Of a DNA stretch of 64,000 nucleotides, positions 1 through 7,973 are shown piece after piece. Within the stretch, counting starts at the first letter, position 1, and each line of letters starts with the position of its first letter. The stretch is from Conchiformibius sp. Its GTDB lineage: Bacteria > Pseudomonadota > Gammaproteobacteria > Burkholderiales > Neisseriaceae. Made by a program: the position numbers and the translations under genes. Below the pieces are notes generated by a model. That model saw only the letters and a program-made list of their open reading frames with translations, was not told where the DNA came from and made no database searches. The stretch lies in assembly GCA_029984035.1 (NCBI GenBank), contig JASBYJ010000002.1, forward strand, positions 186,001 to 250,000, in the 5' to 3' direction.

Positions 1-495
1 TTTGAACGCCGCTTGATTGAAAACGGCTTTGCTAATTACAAAGAATTGGCAGACTGGCTTAATCAACAAGGCTTTCAGATTAGCCGCTCGTCCGCGCACC
101 GCTATGGGCAGAAAATCGAACGCCGTTTACGCGCCATTAAAGAAAGCACCGAAGCTGCCAAGCTGATTGTCGCCAATGCCGATGACGAACAGGACAGCCG
201 CAGTGAAGCTTTAATGGCGTTGTTGCAAAACCAATTATTTGAAGCTTTGATAGACATCAGCGAAAAAGACAGCGAAGACTTGCCGCCCGAAGCACGGTTT
301 GATTTGTTAAGCGAAGGCGGTAAACGCATCGCAGGCTTAATTTCCGCGTCCACACGCCTGAAAGAATATCAAAACAAAGTGAAATCACGCGCCCAAGCTG
401 CCGCCGATGAAGTTGCCAAAGCCGTGAAAAAAGGCGGTTTGTCTGATGAAACCGCAGATGAAATTCGCCGTCAAATTTTGGGAATTGCCACATGA
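1..495 (+). CDS. Mu gp27-like phage protein (DUF3486), 5' end cut by the window
   Basis: The reading frame is open from the first base, so the visible 164 residues are the C-terminal part of a longer protein. The start region resembles a helix-turn-helix (residues reading ANYKELADWLNQQGF then SRSSAHRYG), which is usual for the small protein encoded just before the Mu-type terminase. The rest is charged and probably helical. In Mu-like phages this family (Mu gp27) is thought to act with the large terminase in DNA packaging. The stop codon overlaps the start of the terminase gene by four bases (ATGA), as expected in a head-gene operon. The family call rests on motif resemblance and gene order. 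Confidence 0.75.
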   Translation, partial: FERRLIENGFANYKELADWLNQQGFQISRSSAHRYGQKIERRLRAIKESTEAAKLIVANADDEQDSRSEALMALLQNQLFEALIDISEKDSEDLPPEARFDLLSEGGKRIAGLISASTRLKEYQNKVKSRAQAAADEVAKAVKKGGLSDETADEIRRQILGIAT

Positions 496-2009
496 GTGCA
501 GATGATTTCAGGCAGCCTGAAACAGGTATGAGCCGCACCCCCATGGTGTTGCTACCCTATCAACAACGCTGGATAGCCGACACCAACCCCGTCAAAATCT
601 GCGAAAAATCGCGCCGCATCGGTTTGACATGGGGCGAAGCCGCCGACAGTGCCTTGCTTGCCGCACAAAACAAGGGCATGAATATCTGGTACATCGGCTA
701 TAACAAAGACATGGCGTTGGAATTTATCCACGACTGTGGCAACTGGGCAAAATTCTACGGCTTGGCGGCAGATGAAATTGAAGAAACCGAAGAAGTGTTT
801 GTAGCAGGTGATGACGCACAGGCGATTTTGGCATACATCATACGCTTTGCATCAGGCTGGCGCATCACCGCCTTGTCATCTCGCCCCAATAATCTGCGCG
901 GCAAACAAGGGCGCGTGATTATTGACGAAGCCGCGTTCCACGATGACTTGTCGGAGCTATTGAAAGCTGCGATGGCATTGCTGATGTGGGGCGGACAGGT
1001 TCACATTATTTCCACGCATGACGGCGTGGACAATCCGTTTAACGAACTGATTAACGATTGTCACGCAGGCAAAAAGCCGTATGCCGTGCATCGCATTACT
1101 TTTGATGATGCAATTGCAGACGGTTTGTACCAACGCATTTGCTTGCGGCGCGGCGTGGATTGGTCAGCCCAAAACCAACAAAAATGGATAGCCGAAATCC
1201 GCGCCAGCTATGGCGAAGATGCGTCTGAAGAGTTGGATTGTATACCGAAAAACAGTGGCGGACGCTGGCTGAACCGTGCCTTAATTGAAAGCCGAATGTC
1301 GCCCGATACCCCCGTTTTGCGTTACAACCAAACAGACGAATTTGCCCTGTTACCCGAACACCAACGCACCGCCGAAGTAGGAGATTGGCTTTCAGGCAGC
1401 CTGAAACCGCTTTTAAGCGGTTTGGATAATACGCGACACAGTTTTATGGGTGTGGACTTTGCCCGTAGCGGCGACCGCACCGCCATTGTGCCGTTCATCC
1501 AACAACAAGATTTGGTATTGAAAACCCCGTTTATTGTAGAACTGGGTAATCTGCCGTTTAAACAGCAGGAACAGATTTGCGCCTTTGTTCTGGCGCAGTT
1601 GCCCAATTTGCTCGGCGCAGCCTTTGACGCTCGTAGCAACGGGCAAAGTCTCGCCGAAGCCATGCAAGACCAATTCGGACACGACCGCATTCAAGCAGTG
1701 ATGTTATCGGAAAGCTGGTATCGCCAACATACCGCGCCGTTCAAAGCTGCCTTGGAAGACGGCACGGTGGACGGTTTGCCACGCGATGAAAATATTTTGT
1801 CCGACCTACGCGCCTTTGAATTGATTAAAGGCGTGCCGCGCATTCCCGACACCCGCAGCAAAGGCACAGACGGCAACAAACGCCATGGCGACACCGGCAT
1901 TGCGCTGTTGTTGGCACACTACGCAAGCCGTGAACTGAATATTGGCGAAATGCGCGTCAGCAGCCGCACCGTGGCACGCCAAAGCCGCTTCACACAAGGT
2001 TACGAATAA
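492..2009 (+). CDS. Mu gp28-like large terminase subunit
   Basis: This 505-residue protein is the probable packaging motor that cuts and pumps phage DNA into proheads. A Walker A-like segment (CEKSRRIGLTW, about residues 36-46) and a Walker B segment (GRVIIDEAAFHD, about 139-150) make up the ATPase part. A later acidic segment (MGVDFARSGDRT) fits the RNase H-like nuclease part. Its length and its place between a gp27-like and a portal gene fit the Mu gp28 family. Two uptake-type words lie inside the coding region: one at 510-521, read as FRQPE, and one at 1394-1405, read as SGSLK. That is unusual for a phage gene. It overlaps the portal gene by one base. Confidence 0.9.
   Translation: MSADDFRQPETGMSRTPMVLLPYQQRWIADTNPVKICEKSRRIGLTWGEAADSALLAAQNKGMNIWYIGYNKDMALEFIHDCGNWAKFYGLAADEIEETEEVFVAGDDAQAILAYIIRFASGWRITALSSRPNNLRGKQGRVIIDEAAFHDDLSELLKAAMALLMWGGQVHIISTHDGVDNPFNELINDCHAGKKPYAVHRITFDDAIADGLYQRICLRRGVDWSAQNQQKWIAEIRASYGEDASEELDCIPKNSGGRWLNRALIESRMSPDTPVLRYNQTDEFALLPEHQRTAEVGDWLSGSLKPLLSGLDNTRHSFMGVDFARSGDRTAIVPFIQQQDLVLKTPFIVELGNLPFKQQEQICAFVLAQLPNLLGAAFDARSNGQSLAEAMQDQFGHDRIQAVMLSESWYRQHTAPFKAALEDGTVDGLPRDENILSDLRAFELIKGVPRIPDTRSKGTDGNKRHGDTGIALLLAHYASRELNIGEMRVSSRTVARQSRFTQGYE
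510..521 (+). repeat. Uptake-type word AGGC(A/T)GCCTGAA, first of about 50 copies
   Basis: This entry stands for the whole family of dispersed 12-base words. Exact copies found by eye start at about 510, 1394, 3238, 6205, 6560, 7955, 8675, 10034, 12888, 15635, 16854, 18186, 19970, 21273, 22267, 22984, 23296, 24738, 25696, 26675, 27542, 29400, 29421, 30388, 30813, 32995, 33253, 34380, 37046, 38099, 39077, 39687, 40288, 41290, 41398, 42461, 43013, 43816, 45585, 46967, 47785, 50202, 51012, 52161, 52589, 53649, 54898, 55721, 57589, 58369 and 59607. Most sit in a near-palindrome TTTCAGGC(A/T)GCCTGAAA, so one strand reads the A form and the other the T form. In Neisseriaceae such words mark DNA for uptake during transformation. 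One-base variants also occur, and the hand count may miss some. Confidence 0.9.
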
Positions 2010-3457
2010 TGAAACCCCATATCAAACTTAAAACCCCGGTCGGCACAATCGCGCCCACATCTGAACAAATGGTACGGCAACTTGCCGTATCCGCCCGTTT
2101 CGGTATGCACGGTTTCAACGGCTGGCTGCCCAATCCCGACCCGATTTTACGCAAAATGGGGCGGCAAATTGACGTGTACCGCGAACTCTTGCGCGACCCG
2201 CTTGTCGGCGGACAAGTCCGCAGACGCAAAGCCGCCGTTGCCCGTTTGCAATGGCGTTTGGACGGCGATGATGTGCCGCCAAACGTGCGTGATACCATTC
2301 AGGCTGCCTTGGAAAGCTTGGATATTTTTAACCTGATTAAACAGATGTTAAACGCCGTTTTATACGGTTATCAACCGATGGAAATTCTGTGGCAGCGCAG
2401 CAAACTGTGGCTGCCTGAAAAAATCATCGCCAAACCGCAAGAATGGTTCGGTTTTGACGATAACGGTGCAATGTATTTTATTGATAACGGCTTGCACAAC
2501 CAATCCCTGCCACATTACAAATTTCTCTGCCCCAAACAAGAAGACAGCTACGACAATCCCTACGGCTTGGGCGATTTGGGGCTTGTGTTTTGGGCGGTTA
2601 CCTTCAAACGCGCAGGCTTGAAATTTTGGGCTGAATTTACCCAAAAATACGGCAGTCCGTGGCTGATTGGCAAAGAACCGCGAGCCAACACCCAAGCCGA
2701 TACCGAAAAACTGTTGGACGCACTGGAAGCCCTGATGGGCAACGCTGTGGGGACGATTCCCAACGATTCCAGCGTAGAAATCCACGAAGCCAACGGCAAA
2801 TCCTCATCCGTTGATGCCTACGACAAACTTATCCGCTATTGCCGTTCCGAAATCAATATTGCGCTTTTAGGGCAAGACCAAACCACCGAAGCCAACACCA
2901 ACCATGCCAGCGCGTCCGCAGGTTTGGAAGTAACCGAAGACATCCGCGATAGCGACAGCCGCATGGTAGAAAGCACCTTTAACCAACTGATAGACTGGAT
3001 TTGCGAACTGAATTTCGGTGATGTGGCACGTCCGCGCTTTGTGTTGCACGAAGCCGAAGAATACGGTTCAAGCGAATTGGCGCAACGCGACCAACTGTTG
3101 CACCAAATGGGCGCACGTTTTTCGCCCGATTATTTTGCGCGTGCCTACGGCTTAAAAGACGGCGATTTATTGCCTGCCGAAAATCCTGCGGACTTTGCCG
3201 AATACGATGTTGCCCAAACCTTTGAAAACGAAATTTCAGGCAGCCTGAAACACGATTTGACACAGCAAGGGCAAGATTTGACCGCCCAATTTTTAGACAA
3301 TCTGCAAAATGGCGCAACACCTGAAACCGTGTTGAAACAGTTGGCAAAATCCTATCCCAAACTGAACGACAACGCTTTGCAAAACGAATTGGCGCGGTTG
3401 ATTTTTTTGGCGGATTTGGTCGGACGCTTGGAAGTCAAACAGGAATTATCTGAATGA
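2009..3457 (+). CDS. Mu gp29-like portal protein (DUF935)
   Basis: This 482-residue protein matches the DUF935 portal family of Mu-like phages, which forms the ring through which DNA enters the head. The segment VGGQVRRRKAAVARLQW near residue 70 and the later segment GQDQTTEANTNHASASAG near 290 are typical of this family. It begins in a TAATG overlap with the terminase stop. The MuF-like gene starts inside its last codons (ATGA). One uptake-type word at 3238-3249 is read in frame as SGSLK. The gene appears full length and undamaged. Confidence 0.88.
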   Translation: MKPHIKLKTPVGTIAPTSEQMVRQLAVSARFGMHGFNGWLPNPDPILRKMGRQIDVYRELLRDPLVGGQVRRRKAAVARLQWRLDGDDVPPNVRDTIQAALESLDIFNLIKQMLNAVLYGYQPMEILWQRSKLWLPEKIIAKPQEWFGFDDNGAMYFIDNGLHNQSLPHYKFLCPKQEDSYDNPYGLGDLGLVFWAVTFKRAGLKFWAEFTQKYGSPWLIGKEPRANTQADTEKLLDALEALMGNAVGTIPNDSSVEIHEANGKSSSVDAYDKLIRYCRSEINIALLGQDQTTEANTNHASASAGLEVTEDIRDSDSRMVESTFNQLIDWICELNFGDVARPRFVLHEAEEYGSSELAQRDQLLHQMGARFSPDYFARAYGLKDGDLLPAENPADFAEYDVAQTFENEISGSLKHDLTQQGQDLTAQFLDNLQNGATPETVLKQLAKSYPKLNDNALQNELARLIFLADLVGRLEVKQELSE

Positions 3458-4365
3458 ACGCCGAAGACATCAAAGCCATTTTTGGCATGACACCCGAAAA
3501 TGCCGTTGCCTACCTGAAACAAAAGCGTGTGGACGTATCATGGGATTGGCAGGATATGCTGGACGATGCCCATGTTTCCGCATTCACCATTGCCAAAAGC
3601 ATGGGCATGGACGTTGCCGGAGACATTTATCAAGCCGTTGTCAAAGCCGCCGAAACAGGTCAAACATTTCAGGATTTTGAACGCGAATTGCGCCCACTCT
3701 TGGAAAGTAAAGGCTGGTGGGGACGCAAAGAAGTTGCCAACCCCGATACAGGCGAATGGCAGACCGCCACGCTCGGCATACCGCACCGCCTGAAAACCAT
3801 TTACCTGACCAATCTGCAAAGCGCATATATGGCAGGACGTTATGCCGAAATGACCGCCGCCAAAGACACGCACCCCTATTGGCAATATGTCGCCATTAAC
3901 GACAAACGCACCCGCGAAAGCCACAGAAAATTGCACGGGCGCGTTTACTCGGCAGATGACCCCGTTTGGGGCAGCCTGTATCCGCCTTTAGATTACCGTT
4001 GCCGTTGTCGCGTCCGCCCCTTATCGCGTGCGCGTGGCGAAAAACAGGTTTTACCTTCGCCCAAACTGGAAACGCAAACCGTGGATATTGGCAAAAATAA
4101 GTTCACAGGCGAACAGCGTTACGCGCAACGCACAGGCATTCGTATAGGCAAGCAATTTATCGCGCCAAATGCAGGCTTTAACGCCAATCAAGGGAAAACC
4201 TTTTTACAGCGTACCGCACAAATGGCGGTAGAAAAAGCGCAAAACGTCCCGCCCGAATTGGCGCGTGTTGCCGTCAAGGAAATGATGACACAGGAAAAAT
4301 TCCGCAACGCCCTCACATTGGCACAACTGGCTTGGGTTGCCGAATTATTGGGATTGACACCATGA
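3454..4365 (+). CDS. Mu gp30-like head morphogenesis protein (MuF domain)
   Basis: This 303-residue protein has the MuF-type minor head domain in its middle. Recognisable parts are the stretch IYLTNLQSAYMAGRY, the segment DKRTRESHRKLHGRVY, and the cysteine-containing end of the domain DYRCRCRVRPLS. Proteins of this family sit in the prohead near the portal and help head assembly. The gene overlaps its neighbours on both sides by four bases (ATGA). This supports translation as part of one head-gene message. No damage is visible. Confidence 0.88.
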   Translation: MNAEDIKAIFGMTPENAVAYLKQKRVDVSWDWQDMLDDAHVSAFTIAKSMGMDVAGDIYQAVVKAAETGQTFQDFERELRPLLESKGWWGRKEVANPDTGEWQTATLGIPHRLKTIYLTNLQSAYMAGRYAEMTAAKDTHPYWQYVAINDKRTRESHRKLHGRVYSADDPVWGSLYPPLDYRCRCRVRPLSRARGEKQVLPSPKLETQTVDIGKNKFTGEQRYAQRTGIRIGKQFIAPNAGFNANQGKTFLQRTAQMAVEKAQNVPPELARVAVKEMMTQEKFRNALTLAQLAWVAELLGLTP

Positions 4366-4805
4366 TTCAAATCAGCGTGGACAGCCGCAACTTGGAACGC
4401 GGTTTGTCGCAACTCTTGCAAAACGTACAAAACCGCCGCCCAATGATGAGCGCGGTGGCAACCGAATTACAATCCATAACCGAAGACAATTTTGAAAGCG
4501 AAAGTTGGGGTAGTCAAAAATGGAAACAAAGCCAACGTGCTGCCAATGAGGGTGGTAAAACGCTGCAAAAATCAGGGCAACTTGCTGCCAGCCTAACAAT
4601 CCAAGCCGGCAATGATTTTGCGTGTATCAGTTCAAACAAAGTTTATGCCGCCATTCATCACTTGGGAGGACAAGCAGGGCGTGGGCATAAGGTCAGTTTA
4701 CCAGCGCGGCCATACTTGCCGATTGACGGTTCGGGCAATTTGCAAAATGGTGGCGAAAAGCGCATTTTGAATATTGTGAAAGATGCGCTGGCTCGTGGCA
4801 TTTAA
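4362..4805 (+). CDS. Mu gpG-like virion morphogenesis protein
   Basis: This 147-residue protein fits the phage virion morphogenesis (gpG / tail completion) family. It is recognised by its N-terminal helix region, the segment SWGSQKWKQSQRA, and the C-terminal segment KVSLPARPYLPI, the usual RPF/RPY-like end of the family. The start at 4362 is preferred over upstream in-frame codons because it gives the four-base ATGA overlap seen along the operon. In intact Mu-like phages, protease/scaffold, capsid and tail genes follow. Here the gene is the last phage gene and a terminator follows at once. Confidence 0.82.
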   Translation: MIQISVDSRNLERGLSQLLQNVQNRRPMMSAVATELQSITEDNFESESWGSQKWKQSQRAANEGGKTLQKSGQLAASLTIQAGNDFACISSNKVYAAIHHLGGQAGRGHKVSLPARPYLPIDGSGNLQNGGEKRILNIVKDALARGI

Positions 4806-4810
4806 ATCAA

Positions 4811-4840
4811 AAAAGCGGACATTTTTGTGTGTCCGCTTTT
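4811..4840 (+). terminator. Intrinsic terminator after the phage gpG-like gene
   Basis: A perfect 11-base-pair stem (AAAAGCGGACA pairing with TGTCCGCTTTT) encloses an eight-base loop. It begins six bases after the stop codon and its second arm ends in four Ts followed by GTTT. The A-tract on the first arm means it could also work from the other strand. Confidence 0.8.
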
Positions 4841-4870
4841 GTTTCACATTATGCAATGCTGTTTCAGTTT

Positions 4871-4935
4871 GCTTGTCCCACTTTGTTTTGATTTATCCCA
4901 TTTGGTCCCATTTATCTTGCTGGGTATTGGGTATT
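4871..4935. other. Short-repeat patch, possible Mu-type prophage end
   Basis: Three copies of TCCCA(C/T)TT begin at 4876, 4896 and 4906 (on the other strand AAATGGGA, AAATGGGA, AAGTGGGA). A tandem TGGGTAT TGGGTAT follows at 4921-4934. Ends of Mu-like phages carry repeated transposase-binding sites, so this patch between the last phage gene and nrdB may be the right prophage end. The exact boundary and a target duplication cannot be seen because the left end is outside the window. Confidence 0.35.
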
Positions 4936-4997
4936 TATATTAAAGGGATTCAGTATCGCCAAGGATAGAGTTTATTTGATGGCATTAAGATGAAATG

Positions 4998-6152
4998 TTA
5001 AAGCTCGAATTCACCCAAATCCTCCGTATTCACTTCCGCATCGATTTGTCCAATCAGATAAGAAGAAATTTCTACTTCTTGCGGCGCAACTTGAACGTTG
5101 TCGGAAGAGAGCCAGGCGTTAATCCACGGAATCGGGTTTTGCGTGCTGGCGGGAAAAGCGGCGGGCAGGCCGACTGCCGTCATGCGGTGATTGGTAATGT
5201 ATTCAACGTATTGGCATAAAATATCTTTGTTCAAGCCTATCATCGAGCCGTCTTTAAACAGGTATTCCGCCCATTCTTTTTCTTGCTGGGCGGCTTTTTT
5301 GAACAACTCGAAGCAGTCTTGATGCAATTCTGCCGCGACTTCTGCCATTTCGGGGTCGTCCGCACCGTTGCGCATCAGGTTGAGCATATGTTGGGTGGAA
5401 GTCAGATGCAGGGCTTCGTCGCGGGCAATCAGTTTGATGATTTTGGCGTTGCCCTCCATGAGTTCCCGTTCTGCAAAGGCAAACGAGCAAGCGAAAGAGA
5501 CGTAAAAGCGGATGGCTTCCAATACGTTCACGCACATCAGGCAGAGATAGAGTTTTTTCTTCAGTTCGCGCAATGAGATGTTTACGGTTTTACCGTTGAG
5601 CAGGTGTTCGCCTTCGCCGAATAGATTGTAATATTCGGTATATTCGATTAAATCATCATAGTAGCAGGCAATATCTTCGGCACGGGCGATGATGTATTCG
5701 TTTTGTACGATGTCGTCGAATACGATGCCGGGGTCGTTAATGATGTTGCGGATGATGTGGGTGTAGCTGCGGGAATGGATGGTTTCGGAGAAGCTCCAGG
5801 TTTCTATCCAAGTTTCCAGCTCGGGGATGGAAACCAGCGGCAGCAATGCAACGTTCGGGCTGCGGCCTTGGATGCTGTCGAGCAGGGTTTGGTATTTCAG
5901 ATTGCTGATAAATATGTGTTTTTCATGTTCAGGCAGCCCTGCGTAGTCGATGCGGTCGCGCGATACGTCGATTTCTTCGGGACGCCAGAAAAAAGACAGT
6001 TGCTTTTCAATCAGTTTTTCAAAGATTTCGTATTTTTGTTGGTCGTAACGCGCGACATTGACGGATTGTCCGAAAAACATCGGTTCGGTCAGGGCGTTGT
6101 TCGGATTTTTGCTGAATGTGCTGTATTGCATGACCAAGTGTTCGCAAGACAT
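4998..6152 (-). CDS. nrdB: Ribonucleoside-diphosphate reductase, beta subunit (class Ia)
   Basis: This subunit holds the di-iron centre and tyrosyl radical that drive reduction of ribonucleotides to deoxyribonucleotides, in complex with NrdA. The 384-residue protein keeps the metal and radical residues. SETIHSRSY gives Glu, His and the radical Tyr at the family spacing, and IARDEALH gives the later Glu and His ligands. The start at 6152 (MSCEHLV) is chosen because AAGGAA lies just upstream. The open frame continues upstream, but that part does not look like NrdB. nrdA is not in the window. A palindromic uptake word lies upstream at 6205-6216. Confidence 0.95.
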   Translation of the reverse strand: MSCEHLVMQYSTFSKNPNNALTEPMFFGQSVNVARYDQQKYEIFEKLIEKQLSFFWRPEEIDVSRDRIDYAGLPEHEKHIFISNLKYQTLLDSIQGRSPNVALLPLVSIPELETWIETWSFSETIHSRSYTHIIRNIINDPGIVFDDIVQNEYIIARAEDIACYYDDLIEYTEYYNLFGEGEHLLNGKTVNISLRELKKKLYLCLMCVNVLEAIRFYVSFACSFAFAERELMEGNAKIIKLIARDEALHLTSTQHMLNLMRNGADDPEMAEVAAELHQDCFELFKKAAQQEKEWAEYLFKDGSMIGLNKDILCQYVEYITNHRMTAVGLPAAFPASTQNPIPWINAWLSSDNVQVAPQEVEISSYLIGQIDAEVNTEDLGEFEL

Positions 6153-6263
6153 ATCAATTTCCTTCATTAAAATTGCCGTGTATTTTACCGCAAAATATTT
6201 TTTCAGGCTGCCTGAAAAAATGGTTTTCACGTACAATCGCAAACTTTTAACAAGGGTTGGAAT

Positions 6264-6551
6264 ATGGACAGGCAAAAACCGTTAACCAAGCAGCAAGTAA
6301 TTGAATTGAAAGCGCGTGCACATCATTTGAATCCGGTGGTGATGATTGGGCAGAAGGGTTTGACCGATGCGGTTATTCGGGAAACCGATACGGCCTTGAG
6401 AGCGCACGAATTGATTAAAGTGCGCGTTTTGGGTGATGACCGCGAGGAGCGTATTGCCGTTGCCGGCCCTTTGTGTGAAGCGGTTGGGGCGCAATTGGTG
6501 GCGCATATCGGTAAATTGTTGGTGCTGTATCGGAAAAATCCTGAGGAATGA
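6264..6551 (+). CDS. yhbY: YhbY-type ribosome-assembly RNA-binding protein (CRM domain)
   Basis: This 95-residue protein is one CRM (YhbY) domain, which binds RNA and associates with large-subunit ribosome precursors. The start TKQQVIELKARAHHLNPVV, the GQKGL loop and the segment LRAHELIKVRVLGDDREE are characteristic. It stands alone between divergent nrdB and convergent mrp and is followed closely by a strong hairpin terminator. Confidence 0.92.
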   Translation: MDRQKPLTKQQVIELKARAHHLNPVVMIGQKGLTDAVIRETDTALRAHELIKVRVLGDDREERIAVAGPLCEAVGAQLVAHIGKLLVLYRKNPEE

Positions 6552-6555
6552 TTGT

Positions 6556-6589
6556 AAAAAGGCTGCCTGAATTTTCAGGCAGCCTTTTT
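6556..6589. terminator. Bidirectional terminator built from paired uptake words
   Basis: Two opposed words form a 16-base-pair stem (AAAAAGGCTGCCTGAA with TTCAGGCAGCCTTTTT) separated by two bases. The T run on one end and the A run on the other let it serve both yhbY on the plus strand and mrp on the minus strand, whose stop is at 6619. Confidence 0.85.
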
Positions 6590-6618
6590 GTCAGAGGCAC
6601 GGTATTTCAATTCTTTGA

Positions 6619-7668
6619 TTATCCTTTGATAATTTTGGGAAATTTATTGCTGTAATCTTTCCCTTGCTCCGATAACGTTTGGGCAATCCGGAAAGCGGCA
6701 TCACGGTAAAGCCGCATAATTTCCGTATGCTGCCGGTGCAGTGCGGCAGTGTTGCCGTTGTCCATGGCTTCGCGTATCGGGAGGCTTAAGGGAAGTTTGC
6801 CCAGTAGCGGCACGTTTACACTTTCCGATAATCGGTTGCCTCCGCCGCTGCCGAACAGGGCTTCTTGATGGCCGCATTGGCTGCAAATGTGTACCGACAT
6901 GTTCTCCAAAATACCCAGTACGGGAATATTGACTTTCTGAAACATATCGATTGCTTTGCGTGCATCAATCAAGGCGATGTCTTGCGGGGTGGTTACAATC
7001 ACTGCTCCGGTTATCGGCATTTTTTGCGACAGGGTGAGCTGGATATCACCTGTTCCGGGCGGTAAATCGACAAATAAATAGTCAATGTCGTCCCAGTCGC
7101 TTTGAAAAAGCAGTTGTTGGAGTGCTTGCGATACCATAGGGCCGCGCCACACAACGGCTTGTTCGGGTTCAATCAGGAAGCCGATAGACATGACTCGAAT
7201 GCCTTCGGCACTCTGCACGGGAATGAATTTGCCGTTGCGTTGTTCGGGCTTTTTACCGGTGAGACCGAGCATAGTCGGTTGGCTCGGGCCGTATAAATCC
7301 GCATCCAATATGCCTACTTTTGCTCCCATTCGGGCTAAAGCCGCAGCGAGATTGGCGGCCGTAGTGGATTTGCCTACGCCCCCTTTGCCCGAAGCGACGG
7401 CAATGATGTTTTTAATGCCGTTGATTGTGTTGATGCCTGCCTGAACTTTTCGGGTGAGTATTTGGTGGCTGATGAGGAGCTCTACGGGCCGTTGCAGGGC
7501 TTGTTCGGCTGTTTGCCGCAGCTCCGGGGCAAGATGTTGTGCGGGATAGGGAAATTGTAGTTTGATGTGTAGCGTGCCGTTTTGCTCGTGTATGGATTGC
7601 AGGGCTTTTTCGCTGCCTATGGTTCGTTTGCCGCAAGGAAGGGGGAGAGCGTTGATGATGTGTTCCAT
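6619..7668 (-). CDS. mrp: Mrp/ApbC-type iron-sulfur carrier ATPase
   Basis: The 349-residue protein belongs to the Mrp/NBP35 P-loop family, which binds iron-sulfur clusters and hands them to target proteins in the cytoplasm. The deviant Walker A motif GKGGVGKST and a CxxC pair (CSQC) near the C-terminus are both present. The N-terminal segment IINALPLPCGKRTIGSEKAL corresponds to the small DUF59-like region seen in shorter form in neisserial homologues. The start at 7668 (MEHIIN) is chosen because family similarity begins there. The ribosome binding site is weak and upstream in-frame codons exist. Confidence 0.92.
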   Translation of the reverse strand: MEHIINALPLPCGKRTIGSEKALQSIHEQNGTLHIKLQFPYPAQHLAPELRQTAEQALQRPVELLISHQILTRKVQAGINTINGIKNIIAVASGKGGVGKSTTAANLAAALARMGAKVGILDADLYGPSQPTMLGLTGKKPEQRNGKFIPVQSAEGIRVMSIGFLIEPEQAVVWRGPMVSQALQQLLFQSDWDDIDYLFVDLPPGTGDIQLTLSQKMPITGAVIVTTPQDIALIDARKAIDMFQKVNIPVLGILENMSVHICSQCGHQEALFGSGGGNRLSESVNVPLLGKLPLSLPIREAMDNGNTAALHRQHTEIMRLYRDAAFRIAQTLSEQGKDYSNKFPKIIKG

Positions 7669-7973
7669 GATGTTTGCGCAAAAGGGTGAAAACGGCAGCA
7701 TACCGCAGAATAGGTGCTCAAACAAACGTAAAAACCGCAAAATATACGGGGATATCGTTGATGTAACGGCAGTTGCTTTAAGTCCGGTCTGTGATGTTGC
7801 GAGAATTTGCTTTGCGGGGACATGGTTTTGCGGGTTGTTTGAATTTTCCTGCAAACTGAGAAACGGCTATGGTTGTTATCGCTTTATAGCGGTTATCTGC
7901 TTTCAGGCCGGCTGATTCTATGATGTGCAAGATTCCCTTGAGATTGCCTGTTTCAGGCTGCCTGAAAACAGTG

